Shown here in pieces: positions 47,701 to 59,247 of a stretch of 64,000 bases of DNA. How positions within the stretch are numbered: position 1 is the stretch's first letter; every line of letters starts with the position of its first letter. The DNA is from Channallabes apus. Lineage: Eukaryota > Chordata > Actinopteri > Siluriformes > Clariidae. The DNA is taken from positions 19,328,642-19,392,641 of the forward strand of contig CM060121.1 in assembly GCA_030522415.1 (NCBI GenBank). Reading direction: 5' to 3'. The position numbers and the translations under genes were made by a program. The notes under the pieces are model-generated. The model made no database searches. It was not told the origin of the DNA and saw only the letters and a list, made by a program, of their open reading frames with translations.

Positions 47701-50700
47701 TCCCCACCGTGCATGCCAATTCAAGGCTGATGGTACAGACTACAATGGTGTCCAAGTTGAAAAGACACCGTACTATACTCCAATGAAAGACTAACAGCTC
47801 AGCTTTCCTCAAAGGTCCACTGTCAGTGATGGTGATCCTGGAGGAAATTCACAGCCCAGCGCATTGGAGAGGTCAAACAAATGGCCTCCTGGTTTGGAAC
47901 CTGTCAAGCTCTCATGTCCTGGCTTGGTTTTCAGATCAAGTCCTGACCCAGTGCTCATTTTAAGTTTATAGCCCAGTGCTTGTTTTAAACACTGAGCCCG
48001 ACCTCTTGTTAAATGCTGGTTCAAAGCCTAAGCTAAATCCTGTTCCAGTTCTCTTGTTCCATCCTGCCCCATGAACAGTCCCAAGTCATGGCTTTAGCCC
48101 CATACTAGACCCTGACCCAATCACTATACCAAATGCAAGCCTAGTCCCAACTCCACTGTGCAGTTCAAGGCCTAGTTTCTATATCACAAACCCCATGCCA
48201 AGCCCCCAGCAAGACTCCAGTGTTACATTTTACTGCCTCAGCATGGGAGAAACTGACTGTAAAAGGTGGGGAGGGGTTCCTGGTCGACTGTTAGCCACAT
48301 TGGGTGTCAGAGGAGGTTAAATCAGGATTTACCTAACAGTGCACTACTGTGGCTTCTTATAGGAAACTTTTATGTTGACATGGACTTCAGTTTCCAGCAT
48401 TTTTTGTTTTAAGCTCAGTATCACTAGGTAATGTCCTTATTGTGTCCACATGTTTCTTATTAAGAGTTAATTAATCATCTGTCCAATCTTCTCTTTTCCA
48501 TTATATTCATGCTGTGTATGCTTCTGTCACCGCTATGAGGTGCTTGGTCTCTTGGTTAGTTTTTAGTTTGTGATCATGACATGAAGTATGCACTTACATT
48601 CCAGCCTCATCACATGCATGACAACTTGTTTTCGATGATGTTCTACAACATTACATGTAAAAAGACTTTTCATTCTTTAATTAATAGAAAATTGTTCGGG
48701 TTGAAGAATTACTGTTGTATAGTGGCGAATGAAACAGTTGGTAAGGTGTTGTTGATTAAACAAATATTTACTTTGTTTTAATAGATTCCACCATCCATGT
48801 TGATTATTTTGCTACTGTGTAACTACTGTATATACACTACCTTTCAAAAGTTTGGGGTCACTTTCTAACTCCATGATGGTTCCTGATTTTTCTTTCTTTC
48901 TACATTGTAAAGGAATGCTGAAGGCGTCCAAAAAATGCATTAATCTCCTTTGAACAGTTGATATTGAGATGTTTCTGCTACTTCTGCTCTGTAAAGACTT
49001 CATAACGCCTCTAATCTGAGGTGCTGTTAATTGGTCATTTTTCAGGCTGATAACTCTAAATGAACTTCTCGTCTGCAGCAGAGGTAGGTTTTGGTCTCGT
49101 CCTCCTGGGACGGCCTTCATGAGAGTTTCATTATGGTGCTTGACGGATTTTGCAAATGCACTTGACAATACTGTTCTTGCAAGAACTATTACAGAAAGGC
49201 TGACCTCTGTGTCTTAAAATAACAACTAACTGTTGTTTTTGTTGTTGTTACGTAATTACCTAATTCCATATGTGTTATTTTACAGTTTTGAAATCCGCAG
49301 TATTGTTGTAGAATGTAGAAAATAAATCACTATACAGAAACAAAGAAATTTGCAAGTGTTCTAAACCTTTTGAACGGTAGTGTATATGTACATTATGTAT
49401 GCGCTATCAACTACAGTAGATATACATAATATTGGTGTCTTTTGGTTTTGGTAGCATTAAAATGACCTCTATACAGTATGATCAACCAAAATCAATCAAC
49501 AAATATCTACTTCCTTTTAAGGTGACTAATGTAAACTTGAAAATTTGGTGTTTGGTAATGATTATTTGTCTCTTGGTCCTTTTATTTGCATGACCTTTAG
49601 ATTTTAATTGAATTTCTCTAGCATACCTGTATAAACTAAAGAGATGTGCTGGAGTAATAGAGTGTAAGAGATTGGCATACCTTTCCCTGATGAATTCAGC
49701 CATTTCCTTCTGCATCTGTTTGCCCTTCAGCTGTTTCTGTAGCAGCACCTCGAAGCCCGATACCGTGGTCGTCCCCTGAGGGTCTTTTTTATCGGCCTAA
49801 AGACCACAGACAAAACAGGGTAAAAAAATAGTTAAATAATAGTACAGTACGCCCACACAATACTCAAAACACAGCTTCAGTAAGTAACAGAAAATTATCT
49901 GCGTTTTTCTGTCTTATTGTTGAAGCTGCTTTTTTGTTTGTTCAATTGTTTAAAAATGTCTTGTTCATAAGGACCAATCAAATGTCCTCACAAAGGGCTA
50001 AACCATACCCCCAACATACTACTTTGACAAACATACACCAACCATTGTGCATGTTGATAACTAGGTGAGTCAGTGAGTGAGGGGATGAGCTTGTATGATT
50101 CAGAGGGTGTGTGTGGGCATGACATCACGTGTGGGGCTGTATGTGATTCAGGAGAGAAAGTGTTTCATCCTACATACAGTAAGTAATTGAGCATATATAT
50201 GTGTGTGTGTGTGGTCTTTGATGCACAAGCATGGAGGTTCACCAGTAATTCATTGTTTTTGTAAAACACCGAACAATACTAAACTTTGACTAGAATTGAA
50301 TGTGTGTGTATGTGTGTGTCTATAATTTGCAGGTCGGACAGCCACTGATGTACTGTACCTCCTCACACATAGCAACGGTGTCACATAATCTTCTCACTTA
50401 TAATTTGAGGAGAGCAATGCTCATTGAACTGTGGAACGCCTTGTGGCTACACACACCACAAACTGCAATATTACTAGAGCAATTAGAAAACTCAATCTTT
50501 ATTTAAATTCTAATACTGCTTTCTGTAGAAAACACTTTCTAATAAACGGTTTTCCGTCCTTTTTTTTCCCTAGGGGAGCATGTCAACATTATTATCACCG
50601 GTAATTACATATGTGTGGAGCCTCCTACATTGGGACATGTGTCCAAAAAAAAAAAAAATAGGTCAGAAGACGTGCACTCAGTTTAGTAGCCTCTGCGGAC

Positions 50701-53700
50701 AGATTCTAACCTAAATTTTGGTATAGTATCCTAATAAAATGACTCAACGGACTAACAACCCGAGCTAGCCAATAAAATTCCTTCTCCTTTCAAAATCTTA
50801 ATAATGTCTGTCAATAATTTAATTAAGCATATGGTCATTTAAACAATTCTTGGATTTTCCCTAAAGCAGACAACAGTTTATGCACTTGTGCCTTGTCTTT
50901 ATTAACCACACATTAACTCCACAATGGTTAGAGTATAATTAAAATCGCAAGTTTAAATAAACCTAAGACAAATACATTTTAGACGAATACAATTCACCTG
51001 TCCCAAATGAAGCGGACAAGGAGGGGGGCTAAATTATGTCAGTGACACCTGACTTTCTTATGAATAACGCACATTTCATTCAAAATATTATAAACACAGA
51101 CCAAAATAAACAAATTTTAATTTGTTGAATTGTAGGGCAGTGGTGGCTCAATCGGTTAAGGCTGTGGGTTACTGGGTTACTGATCGGAAGGTCGGGGGTT
51201 CGAACCCCAGCATCGGCAAGTTGCCACTGTTGAGCCCTTGAGCAAGGCCCTTAACCCTATCTGCTCCAGGGGCGCTGTAAGCTGGGCGACCCTGCGCTCT
51301 GACCCCAGTTTCCTAATTGGGATATGCGAAGAAGAAATTTCGCTGTGCTGTAAAAAGTACATGTGACAATAATTGAATATTCTTCTTCTTCTTCAAATGG
51401 CTAATAAGAATAGGTAATAAAAAATTATCATGATGTGGAGGTGAATTGGTTTGGTCTTGACTTCTGGTCGTGAGTGACAGCGTTGGGGGAAATCTGTTGA
51501 TTATCGAATCGTCGATTACAAAGTAAACACAGCGATGGAGAGATAAAGGCCAAAGCTGTCAGGTGCCCAATTTATGAAAAAAAGAAAAGAAGATGAGGAG
51601 AAACGGGAAAAAGATAAAGGTATGCAACAATGTTCTCTCTGTATGATTAAGGTACAGTATTCATGTCATTATGTTCATTAGTGGTATAACGTTAACTCTT
51701 AGATTTGTTAGCCTTCTTGCTTATGATGCACTCAAAAAAATAACTCGTTGAATGGATATAATTAAATTATGGAAAGAATTTCCACCTGATTTAATGGCTT
51801 TCGTTCAGCATTAAGCAATTTTGTTGGCCCAATTTAATGTTTTTAGGTTCCGTCAAAGTAATGTTATTAGGTTCATTTAACTTATTTACTACAGCTGCAT
51901 CCAACATAATTTAATACTGTTAACATAAATTAATAGGGTTGGTACAACAAATTTTTCAGTTGTAAATTAAGTTGATCCAACTCAAGTAAATTTAAATTTC
52001 AAGCCCTGGTCAACAGTATTCTGTGAAGGAAGGAAAAAGACAAATGGGATAAAATTGAGATTTTTATTTTACACCAGGAGCAACTTACAAATGAGGTCTC
52101 AATTTGAAAAGATGTACAAAACATAAAACACCACAAATAAGTATTAATTAAAAAAAAAAAAAAAAAACACCAACAGAAAAGTTTTGTACTTTATAACTGT
52201 ATGTTATGACTTTTAAATATGACCGTTAGATACGTTGGTCAGGAAACTCCTGAAGTCAGATGCAGACACGACACTTTCAGTCACAAACTCCTGTGAAAAA
52301 ATACAGAGATAGATATTCAATTAAAATTCATGATACTTAATTTAGCAAATGAACAATATTTAGTAAGAAATAAGCAAGAAATAACTTAAACCAAAATAAC
52401 GTGACTAAACATCGCTAAACAGGTGACATTTATGTTCAGTATTTCGTTTCTATTTAGAAAGATGGGAATTAATTCCTGCTTACCTTTTCCACAAGCCCGC
52501 CAACGTTTGTCTTCTCAAACTGTCTTCTCTTCTCGCGATGTCTTCTCGCGATATTTCCGGTTTTGCTATTTCCGGTTTTCATATTGACAAGATCTCGTTG
52601 GTTTATCTCAACATGATTGAATCTAGTACATGTTAAGTTGTTGAGTTTCATGCAAATACAACATAACTTATTCATGTTTAGCTTGGAAACATGAAATTAT
52701 TATGTACAAAACACATATTACATTTTAGTACATGTAACAGATAGCCATGTTCATTTTTTTTGAGTGGCTTGCTATGCTTACCTTGCTAAAAAAATAAACC
52801 ACACACACACAATAAAAGCCTAATATACAACCTTGGATGAGTGGCTTGGGGGCACCGGGAGGGAGTCCCGCCCGGGGTACAATTCAGTGTAGAACCGCCA
52901 CTGTTTGTAGGCCTCATTTGTTGCCCATGTGTTTTTTATTTTTAGTTCTGCCCACAAATTGTTGATTGGTCAGGGTCACTCTAATACCATGAATGTATTG
53001 TTCTTAAGCTATTATACCACGATTTTGTAAGTACAGTAGGCTTAAATTATTGTCTATTTGGAAGAACAATTTGTAACCAAGATTTATCTTCCTGACTGAT
53101 GTCTTGAGATGTTGCTTCAATATATTCACATACATTTCTCCATCCTGAGCACCCTTTCAGATTACATTTGCTCTTGTTTTACTGTGGATATAAATACTTT
53201 GCTGTCGTCCAGGGATTGATTCATCCTTTTAGTACCAAACAATCTCATTTTTTCTTAACCATAGACTGAATTATTTTGATTTTCCAACAATGTCAATCAA
53301 AGAGGCACTAAATTTAAAATTAAGCCTGATTGACTCCAATTAGCCTATCAAAAGCTTCTAAAACTACATCATCATAATTATCAGGAATTTTTGGAATTTC
53401 TGTTTTAAGGCCCAGTCAACTGAGTGTACAGGATGTAAACATTTGAAACCATAGGGAATTGAAATAATCCATCCGTAAACATTTGTTGGAAAAATTACAT
53501 CATAGATGAAATAGTTGTTCTAAAAGACAAGGCAAAGGATGAAGACAAAAATGTAACATGAAATCTGGTGGATAAAAAAATTAGCTTTAATGTCTTCAAC
53601 CTAAGTGTATGTAACTGTATAATGAAAAGGAAAGGATTACCTGTAGAAATTAAGATTTAAGATTGACAATCTTGCCAATTTTCCTAAACTCTCATTTTGA

Positions 53701-53795
53701 CTTACCCAGAAATAGTCGCAGTAGCTCCATTCATTGGGTTTGAGGAGTTGTTGCTCAGGCGTAGACTGTGACAATGGGAACGTAACGAAGTTGAT
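31764..53795 (-). CDS. gas7: Growth arrest-specific 7, F-BAR half (nine 3' exons)
   Basis: Membrane-bending, actin-linked F-BAR protein strongly expressed in neurons. Exons 5' to 3': 53795-53706, 49796-49681, 46714-46640, 46524-46446, 45104-44973, 41667-41544, 33921-33842, 33637-33539 and 31877-31764. Together they make 909 nt, 302 residues plus TAG, with every GT-AG border and phase in agreement. Readable blocks: EWSYCDYFW, GFEVLLQKQLKGKQMQKEM, IKIEEEYAKNLSKLSQ, LGEAWAQLKRSLADEAEVHL, FKKDMKKYDHHIADLRKQL, LEIKLSNKTEEDIKKARR, CVDLYNQAQSKWFEEMVTT, RRETDMFNQS and the C-terminus ELWVREHKTGDLRPVDMDI. The window enters just before the F-BAR domain; the SH3 or WW N-terminal exons are not found up to 64000. 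One residue is added in FRGDNF compared with the mammalian FREN form as I remember it. Confidence 0.97.
32774..33388. repeat. Family A SINE nested in another copy
   Basis: An outer minus-strand copy (32774-32950 and 33328-33388) is split by a plus-strand copy at about 32955-33327 that has a complete tRNA-like head, CCTCCGGGTACTCCGG middle and GAATGAATGAAT tail. It lies in a gas7 intron. Confidence 0.85.
34611..35200 (-). mobile_element. Tc1-like relic
   Basis: Starts near ACACTATATTCCCAAAAGTA. Minus-strand translation gives PAQSPDLNP and LWNELEQRLRAKPSHSNISV in decayed frames, matching the C-terminal part of a fish Tc1 transposase. Ends are approximate. It lies in a gas7 intron. Confidence 0.7.
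35283..35644 (-). repeat. Family A SINE
   Basis: Nearly complete reverse copy, from the ATTCATTC tail through CCGGAGTACCCGGAGG to the head ending AGGCGACAGTGCT. Confidence 0.88.
36271..36307. repeat. (AAAT)n microsatellite
   Basis: About nine units of AAAT just upstream of the Tc1-like transposase exons. Confidence 0.95.
36441..37110 (+). pseudogene. Tc1-type transposase with intron-like gaps
   Basis: Three blocks read as one DDE transposase only when two gaps are removed. Block 1, 36441-36694: FDNVIFADETTV (first catalytic Asp), KPKAKHPVKLHVW. Block 2, 36795-36893: GIMD, then SALVPYIQQHYKGPHRFFQ. Block 3, from 37013: DNDLKHT (second catalytic Asp) and GINWVKTP. The gaps 36695-36794 and 36894-37012 start GT and end AG, and both are phase 1 with the frame kept. 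Block 1 is itself preceded by TTTTGTTTAG, an acceptor-like sequence. One TGA interrupts block 2 and the frame is lost after about 37080, before the third catalytic residue. It lies antisense in a gas7 intron. Confidence 0.75.
37777..38160. repeat. Dispersed repeat, class not known
   Basis: Begins with AAATTCAAATTTTATTAGTC and contains CACATACACAATCATACACA and GCAGTGAAATGCTT, a wording I recognise from many fish intergenic regions. There is no coding capacity and no terminal repeats are visible. Confidence 0.5.
38334..38370. repeat. (GT)n microsatellite
   Basis: About 36 bases with one interruption (GGG). The surrounding 38.2-41.5 kb of gas7 intron shows no gene; 38540-39480 has scattered CATGCCAAGTTCC-like phrases that suggest an old, eroded repeat. 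Confidence 0.9.
40848..41138 (-). other. Open frame of unknown origin, possibly retroelement debris
   Basis: A 96-codon minus-strand frame with HFKEASFSQLKPGDPVQIQW. The LKPGD phrase resembles the tail of LTR-retroelement polyproteins, but no other domain is found and no family can be named. It lies in a gas7 intron with no splice evidence. Confidence 0.2.
41668..41733. repeat. (CA)n abutting a gas7 splice acceptor
   Basis: On the gas7 strand this is (TG)n followed directly by TAG and the exon that begins GCTCGCAAGG at 41667. It replaces the usual polypyrimidine tract. Length about 64 bases. Confidence 0.95.
42838..42955 (+). repeat. Dispersed repeat, copy 1 of 2
   Basis: About 115 bases sharing GTCTCTACAGGATTGGT, AGATATAATGAG and CTGCTTC with 45290-45410. 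Same strand, both in gas7 introns. Class unknown. Confidence 0.7.
43705..44024 (-). repeat. Family A SINE with a 5-bp footprint
   Basis: Reverse copy from CATCGTCTATATCGC to GGTGCAAGGC. At 43777-43783 it reads TACTGTA where sister copies at 56232 and 63870 have plain TA. Confidence 0.88.
44063..44430. repeat. Old composite repeat: dispersed repeat plus SINE remnant
   Basis: 44063-44180 shares AGCTTTACACAATCAAAA and GTGAATGTGTATGAA with 55265-55380. 44258-44430 is a decayed reverse family A SINE (GGCAATTTGTGAACGCCAGT, ACATGCAAACTCCATG). Confidence 0.65.
45290..45410 (+). repeat. Dispersed repeat, copy 2 of 2
   Basis: See the similar segment at 42838-42955. Shared blocks include GTGTCTCTACAGGATTGGTG and AGATATAATGAGTTGCTGC. 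Confidence 0.7.
47480..48560. other. Repetitive-looking gas7 intron segment without gene
   Basis: Contains many short phrases on the theme of AAGTCCTGACCCAGTGC, AAGCCTAAGCTAAATCC and TGCCAAGCCCCC. This may be an eroded minisatellite or element, and the 38.8-39.2 kb segment has a similar flavour. No reading frame of note. Confidence 0.35.
48835..49382 (-). mobile_element. Non-autonomous Tc1-like element
   Basis: Left end CACTACCTTTCAAAAGTTTG, right end AACCTTTTGAACGGTAGTG, flanked by TA on both sides. It is homologous to the 2008-2511 copy in inverted orientation. Minus-strand text retains a short helix-turn-helix-like stretch of a Tc1 transposase ([22 protein letters not shown]) but no catalytic part. 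Confidence 0.8.
51134..51394 (+). repeat. tRNA-derived SINE, family B
   Basis: Head GGTGGCTCAATCGGTTAAGG and GGGTTCGAACCCCAGC resemble tRNA A and B boxes. The body has GAGCAAGGCCCTTAACCC and the tail is (TTC)n. Inserted in hAT-like copy 2. It is not a functional tRNA gene, because no acceptor-stem pairing follows. Confidence 0.85.
51729..52766 (-). mobile_element. TIR element with CACTCAAAAA ends
   Basis: Starts CACTCAAAAAAATAA and ends TTTTTTTTGAGTG, flanked by G on both sides (51728, 52767). hAT copy 1 shows the site without insertion. The minus strand has two short protein-like stretches with splice-like borders, near 52660-52490 and 52300-52205 (EFVTESVVSASDFRSFL), possibly fragments of a captured gene. 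No transposase is visible. Confidence 0.7.
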
Positions 53796-53893
53796 CTACA
53801 GAGTGATAAAGTAGAAAAACAGGACCACGTAAGGAGAAAAAGCAGAATTCAGCACAGAAATTGTAATCTCAGGCTTCATAGTAAAAAACATAA

Positions 53894-53915
53894 ATATATA
53901 TATATATATATTTTA

Positions 53916-53967
<52 letters not shown>
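53894..53967. repeat. (AT)n microsatellite near gas7 exon
   Basis: AT and GT runs about 100 bases upstream of the first visible gas7 exon, in the intron. A (AAT)n run follows at 54251-54304. Confidence 0.93.
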
Positions 53968-53970
<3 letters not shown>

Positions 53971-54250
53971 TTATAAAATACATAGATGATGGGAGCTACA
54001 AATCAACCTGCACATACTGTATGGAAGGATGGGAAAAAAGGATTCACAATACACATTTTTTCCTATGTCAACAACACAATAAAATAATACATAATAACCA
54101 CAAAAAAAAACTGCACAAAAGCACCTGAAATAAGTCTAGAACACTTATTTAAAGAAAGTTTAAGAAAGTTAAATTGTTTGACTATGTCTACAACTGAGAT
54201 TAAAATATGAAAGATAAACAAAGTGCATTTGCATTACTGCTGCCTGGTTA

Positions 54251-54305
<55 letters not shown>

Positions 54306-54348
54306 CAGTTGAAGCACAGGATTAGATACTGTATAAATAATATGTAAT

Positions 54349-54512
54349 GAGTGTGTGTGTGTGTGTGTGTGTGTGCTCTGCGATGGATTGGCACGCTGTC
54401 CAGGGTGTACCCTGCCTTGTGCCCTGAGTCTCCTGGGATAGGCTCCAGGTCCCCGCGACCCTAAATACAGGATAAAGCGGTATAGAAGATGAATGAATGA
54501 ATGAATAAATAA
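54349..54512 (+). repeat. Family A SINE, 3' part only
   Basis: Starts in the GT-rich section and continues CTGCGATGGATTGGCACGCT to the GAATGAATGAAT tail; the tRNA-like head is missing. Confidence 0.85.
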
Positions 54513-55264
54513 TGTGTTTTAACCTCTATGAAGTAGTAGCCCCTTTACTGTCATTCTGGCCATACACAAGAAAACAGTAAAACAAAATAGCATTCTCAAA
54601 GGCCTTAGTGCCATGTATTATAGAAATCTGACAGCAGTGTGATACACGATAATCACCATACATAATGCACATTGTTCAAGTAGTACCAGTGCTGCACCAT
54701 AAACACAACACAGTAGAACAGTTGTAAGACAATGCAGGCAATGTTAAACAGACAGAAAACACCTAGATGTGCTAGCCACTTATTCCTACACTTCACAATC
54801 TCCTCGTTTCCACGCTGTGATTCACATTGTCATGAATGTCTCAATGTGTAAAAAGAAATGCTTTAAGTGCTAGTTGTTACGTATTCCATGACTCAATGGT
54901 TCACAAAACAAACACAATAAAATTTTATCCAGAGTTTAAACCCATATGCACTCTGAAATCTACACTTGATGGCCAAACAATAAAGGTGCACACTCAAGAT
55001 TTCATTTGCCTTTATCTTTGATTATGGTGCACAATGGGGCAAACAATTCATGTGTAAAAATAATTCCTTAAGCTCTCAGAACCACTCTTTCACAATTTTT
55101 CCACATCTATGGAGAAGAAATCTCCATAGATGTGATATCCAGGTCAATCGAACCACCAAACATCTTTTCGAACAGCTCGCTCACGCACCATTGTGGGCGG
55201 CGTAACACACTCGGAGGACAGCGTTAGCTGCTCCTTCCGCTTGTGTGAGCTCACAGACGCCCTG

Positions 55265-55760
55265 ATTCAGTTTATTTATTTGTATAGCGTTTTTAACAAT
55301 TGACATTGTCTCAAAACAGCTTTACACAATCAAAAGAATTATTTAAGTTGTATGGAATGTGAATGTGTATGAATCAAAATGTTCAGATATTCCCTGGTGA
55401 GCAAGCCCGAGGGCGACAGTGGCAAGGAAAAACTCCCTGAGATGGTAATAGGAAGAAACCTTGAGAGGAACCAGACTCGACAGGGAACCCATCCTCATCT
55501 GGGTGAAACAGATAGCAGGAAATGATCTGCATTTATACAGTGTTAAGTGTTAGGTTCAGCTATAATAGTTGATTGACTGTAGAGCCGTGATTAATGTGGG
55601 AGCACTAAGTACCTCTCATCCCTCTCCTCTGAGAGAGCTCGGCCAATCAGCTCTCTCTAGACCTCTGGCTGTGAGAGGTTAAAGCATCACCCGGGAACTG
55701 AACCAGAGATCTCCGGATGATAGGGCGAGCACTTTACCACTGTGCTATTCGGAGACCCCG
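55265..55760 (+). repeat. Dispersed repeat, class not known
   Basis: Contains TTTATTTGTATAGCGTTTTT, AGCTTTACACAATCAAAA, AAGGAAAAACTCCCTGAGAT and GAGAGGAACCAGACTCG, a repeat common in fish genomes. No coding capacity. Confidence 0.6.
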
Positions 55761-56160
55761 AATCACACTTTTTGAACTATTTACGTATACGCATTCTCAT
55801 GCATTTTCACATTAAATTTGTTAAAATCAACAAATTCCTTAAAAGCATACAGTATGTATGAGAAATGACATCACACAAGTTAGAAAATATCAATCCATAT
55901 TACATACTGTTAATGGTTTTAATGTATGTGAGAAATATAGCTGCCTGAAATAAATCCTACAATAAACACAAACTATACTAATACAGTTAAACAATGGTAT
56001 GGTTTCCCTTGAAGTCGTGGTCTGTCATGAGACTTTTTTTATTAGCATTATTCTCTCTCTTATTCCTCACTGATTTTTGTTTGTTTTTTGCATTTCAAAA
56101 AATAATTTTTTTATGGTTTTACAAACATACTGTATTATCTTGTAGAAAAACCACATTTCT

Positions 56161-56465
56161 CATCTCATTGGCTATAATGCTTTATCCTCTATACAGGGTT
56201 GCAGGGGGCATGGAGTCTATCCCAGGAAACTTAGGGCACGAGGTGGGGTACACCCTGGATGGAGCACCAATACATCGCAGGGCACACAACCCAATTAAAC
56301 TAATTCGCATATCATTAGACCGTGGGAGGAAACCAGAATACTCAAAGGAAACCCATCCAGGACGGGGAGAACACGCAAACTCCTTGCACACATACCCGAG
56401 GTGGGATTCAAAACCTGGACCCATTAGGGGCAAGGCAACACTTAGCCAAACACTAAGCCACCATG
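56161..56465 (-). repeat. Family A SINE
   Basis: Decayed reverse copy. At 56232-56233 it keeps TA in AACTTAGGGC, the unhit state of the 43777 footprint site. Confidence 0.8.
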
Positions 56466-56526
56466 CCATCTTATGCCACATTTGTGAAATATATTAATGA
56501 AATCTTACAGTATTATATATATATTT

Positions 56527-57558
56527 GGGCTGCACAATATTAGGAAAATATGCGATATTGTTGTTGATATTGCGATATAACGATATAACGATATTTCTTG
56601 CGATATAACATTTCCCTAGAGAAATGCACTTTTTATTATTATTATTATTATTACTATTTTTTTATTATTATTTATTTACAGTATATGTAATGATCATACT
56701 AAAATAAACAGGTAATAGATATTCGTCTGATGTAATTAAATCTAATTCAGGCTAAAAAGAAACTATATGTCAAGGAAGTTGCAAATATTTAGACTTCAAA
56801 ACACTATGAATGACTTAAAACCCTCAGCAGATATTCTGACTTCTGGTTTGCTGTTACTATAAACCTTCCAAGACAATATGAATTACTTTCAAACATTACT
56901 TTTTATTTACGTGTAACCATACACTCATCAATAGTGTCTTAAAACAAGAGCATCTTTTAAACAAAATATTCTCTTTGGCTTGCCTGTTTTTTTTAAATAA
57001 AAATAAATATTATTAAACAAAAATTTAATTAAAAAAATACTATTTGTCACACACACACACACACACGCACGCACGCACGCACACACACACACTCGCTCCG
57101 CGTCCGGCACTAGGACCTGGAAGTAATGCGGGCGCGAACCCGGAAGTATAAGAGGAGTAAACAAACCATTGCATACAGCTTAGTCACTGAGTTCGCCATG
57201 TCGGTTCAGATTGTTTACTTTCTGATTCGAGTGTGTGTTTATAGGACGCGGGTTAAATGTGTGTTTTTCCTTGCTCCCCTTCTGTGAGAGTCCTTAAACT
57301 AATTCGCGTGGTTATCCTGCCTACTCGCTTGCTTCTGCGTTTGGGTTTACCGTCCACGCTACAAAGGGCTAACGGCTAATCGCTAGTTCTTCTGATCATC
57401 CCGGTTTAGTATATATATATATGGCCCACCCATCTGGTTGGTCAAATTTGGACACAAATGCTTGGCAAATAAAGTATTTATCGCAACTCTTAAAAATACT
57501 GGTTATCGCGCATGCCATTATCGCGATAACGATATTTTTTCGATATATCGTGCAGCCC
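56527..57558. mobile_element. hAT-like non-autonomous element with GGGCTGCAC ends
   Basis: Left end GGGCTGCACAATATTAGG; the right end read inward is GGGCTGCACGATATATCG. Both are followed by CGATAT-rich subterminal repeats. The internal 57050-57400 part is GC-richer and unlike the ends. No transposase is found. Confidence 0.7.
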
Positions 57559-59247
57559 TAATATATATATATATGCGTGCAAGTTGTTTATAGGGGGACC
57601 AAACAAAGGATGTGGGGATATCTAATAGCTTTAATCCTGTATGGACATTTGGCTGCTCTCTGTAAGAAAACTACTGTTTTAGAATAAAAACCTTCCCTTA
57701 CTGAGGTTACCCTGCATGAACAATTATGTCAGCAGAAGATATAGTGACTGCCTTATAAGCAGCTTGATGGGTGAATGTGTAAAGGTCAGCAATGGACTGG
57801 TCATCTGAGTTATTACCTAACATGTACAAGGAAGGGAAGGAGAAGGAGAAGAAACTGCATCATGATCAAACTGAATATGATTTTCCCCTACACTATAGTT
57901 ATAGCTAATCCAGCTTTAATGTGGCATTGATCCAACAATTAGTCAGAAATCAAATGTACCCACCAATAAAACACACTCAGTTTGAGTATACACTCTTGCG
58001 TCCACAGCCTCTCCAATTAGCTTGTTAGACCTACAATTAAGTAATGTTCACCATCTGCCCAGCATCTCTGCAACTGCCAAACAGATAATTTCCAAAGATT
58101 TGCCCATAATTAAGATAAGATGTTCCCATAGATTTTTAAACATTACTTGGGATATTAATGCCATATCAGTATTTAAATGATTCATGCCAATAATTGGAAT
58201 TTAAATTTTCCCCAAAGGAAAATATGCAAACATGGGTTGAATCGTGGCAAAACCAAAACTACTAATATGCATTTCCATGTCATAACCTTCTCAGAAATTT
58301 TGTTGCCATAGCTGTTTCTGATGTTGATTACTGTATTTTATGCATTATATTCACATAAATACTCCAGGTACATTAAGTGCCTGAGATTATATTCTATGTA
58401 CATACAGTACTCTGCAAACACTACACACTCAAGCCTACCATCACATACTCACACAACCTCATGTGCCCCAGGTGTGCTTCAGTCGTATGTCTTGATTTAC
58501 ACACTTGTGCTCAGTCCCTTTTCATTACCTCGCTGGGAGATCATACCAATTGTCACGGCCACTGGGTTTTCCATTACGCCACCTCAACATTTGTCATTGC
58601 TGTTGTTTAAATCAGCTTCCCATCATGCTCTAAATTAGCTCATTTATCGGCACTGCAGTGCTCGTACACCACTCCACCCCCCTCGTTAGCCTCAGTTTTG
58701 CCTCTGCTCACTGCTCAGACTGGAAAGCATCAAACGTCTGACAAAACCTGGAATACAGCACTTTTGGGAAAGCTGTACATCATTATAGTAACAATTCCTA
58801 GCAAAGCGAGATAGTTAGGATGATCTCAGGGAAATTCGTAAAGGAGTAGGCAAACATTCTATAGCATTGATGTTGTTGGTGCCATTACTGTGGAGAAGAA
58901 TTCTGACATGTTTGAAATTCTCTAAGGGCAGAAGTAGTTATTTAAACTACTGTAGTGCTGTACAATTAAACATTTTGCTTTAAAATTGAAATTGAGTGAA
59001 AATTATTTAATTGCAAAAGGCAGCTACTCACAACCATAGCATTAACATTGCTACCAAGTAAATTGAATAACATTGATTATCAATTATATACCAGCAAACT
59101 GGCAACAGGATCAATGTCTCCAGGGAACCAAAAGCCAGCTCTTCCTGACTGATCCCAGAAAAAAAGCCAATACATCACAAACTGACAAAAAAAGTAAGTG
59201 CTGGCAATGACAGAAAGGCATAAGTGGATCATAGCCCACCATGTGTA

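Larger units (their letters stand above)
50994..52903 (+). mobile_element. hAT-like element, copy 2, hit by two insertions
   Basis: Same sequence as 12765-13439, with a SINE at about 51134-51394 and a CACTC-ended element at 51729-52766 inserted. It lacks a stretch of roughly 100 bases present in copy 1 (13265-13370). It also has a TACAGTA at 51653-51659 where copy 1 has TA (13146-13147). It lies in a gas7 intron. Confidence 0.8.

Noticed and set aside
51134..51230. Possible tRNA gene with a B-box-like GGTTCGAACCC
   Set aside because: It is the head of a dispersed SINE with a unique body and (TTC)n tail, and no acceptor-stem pairing is seen.
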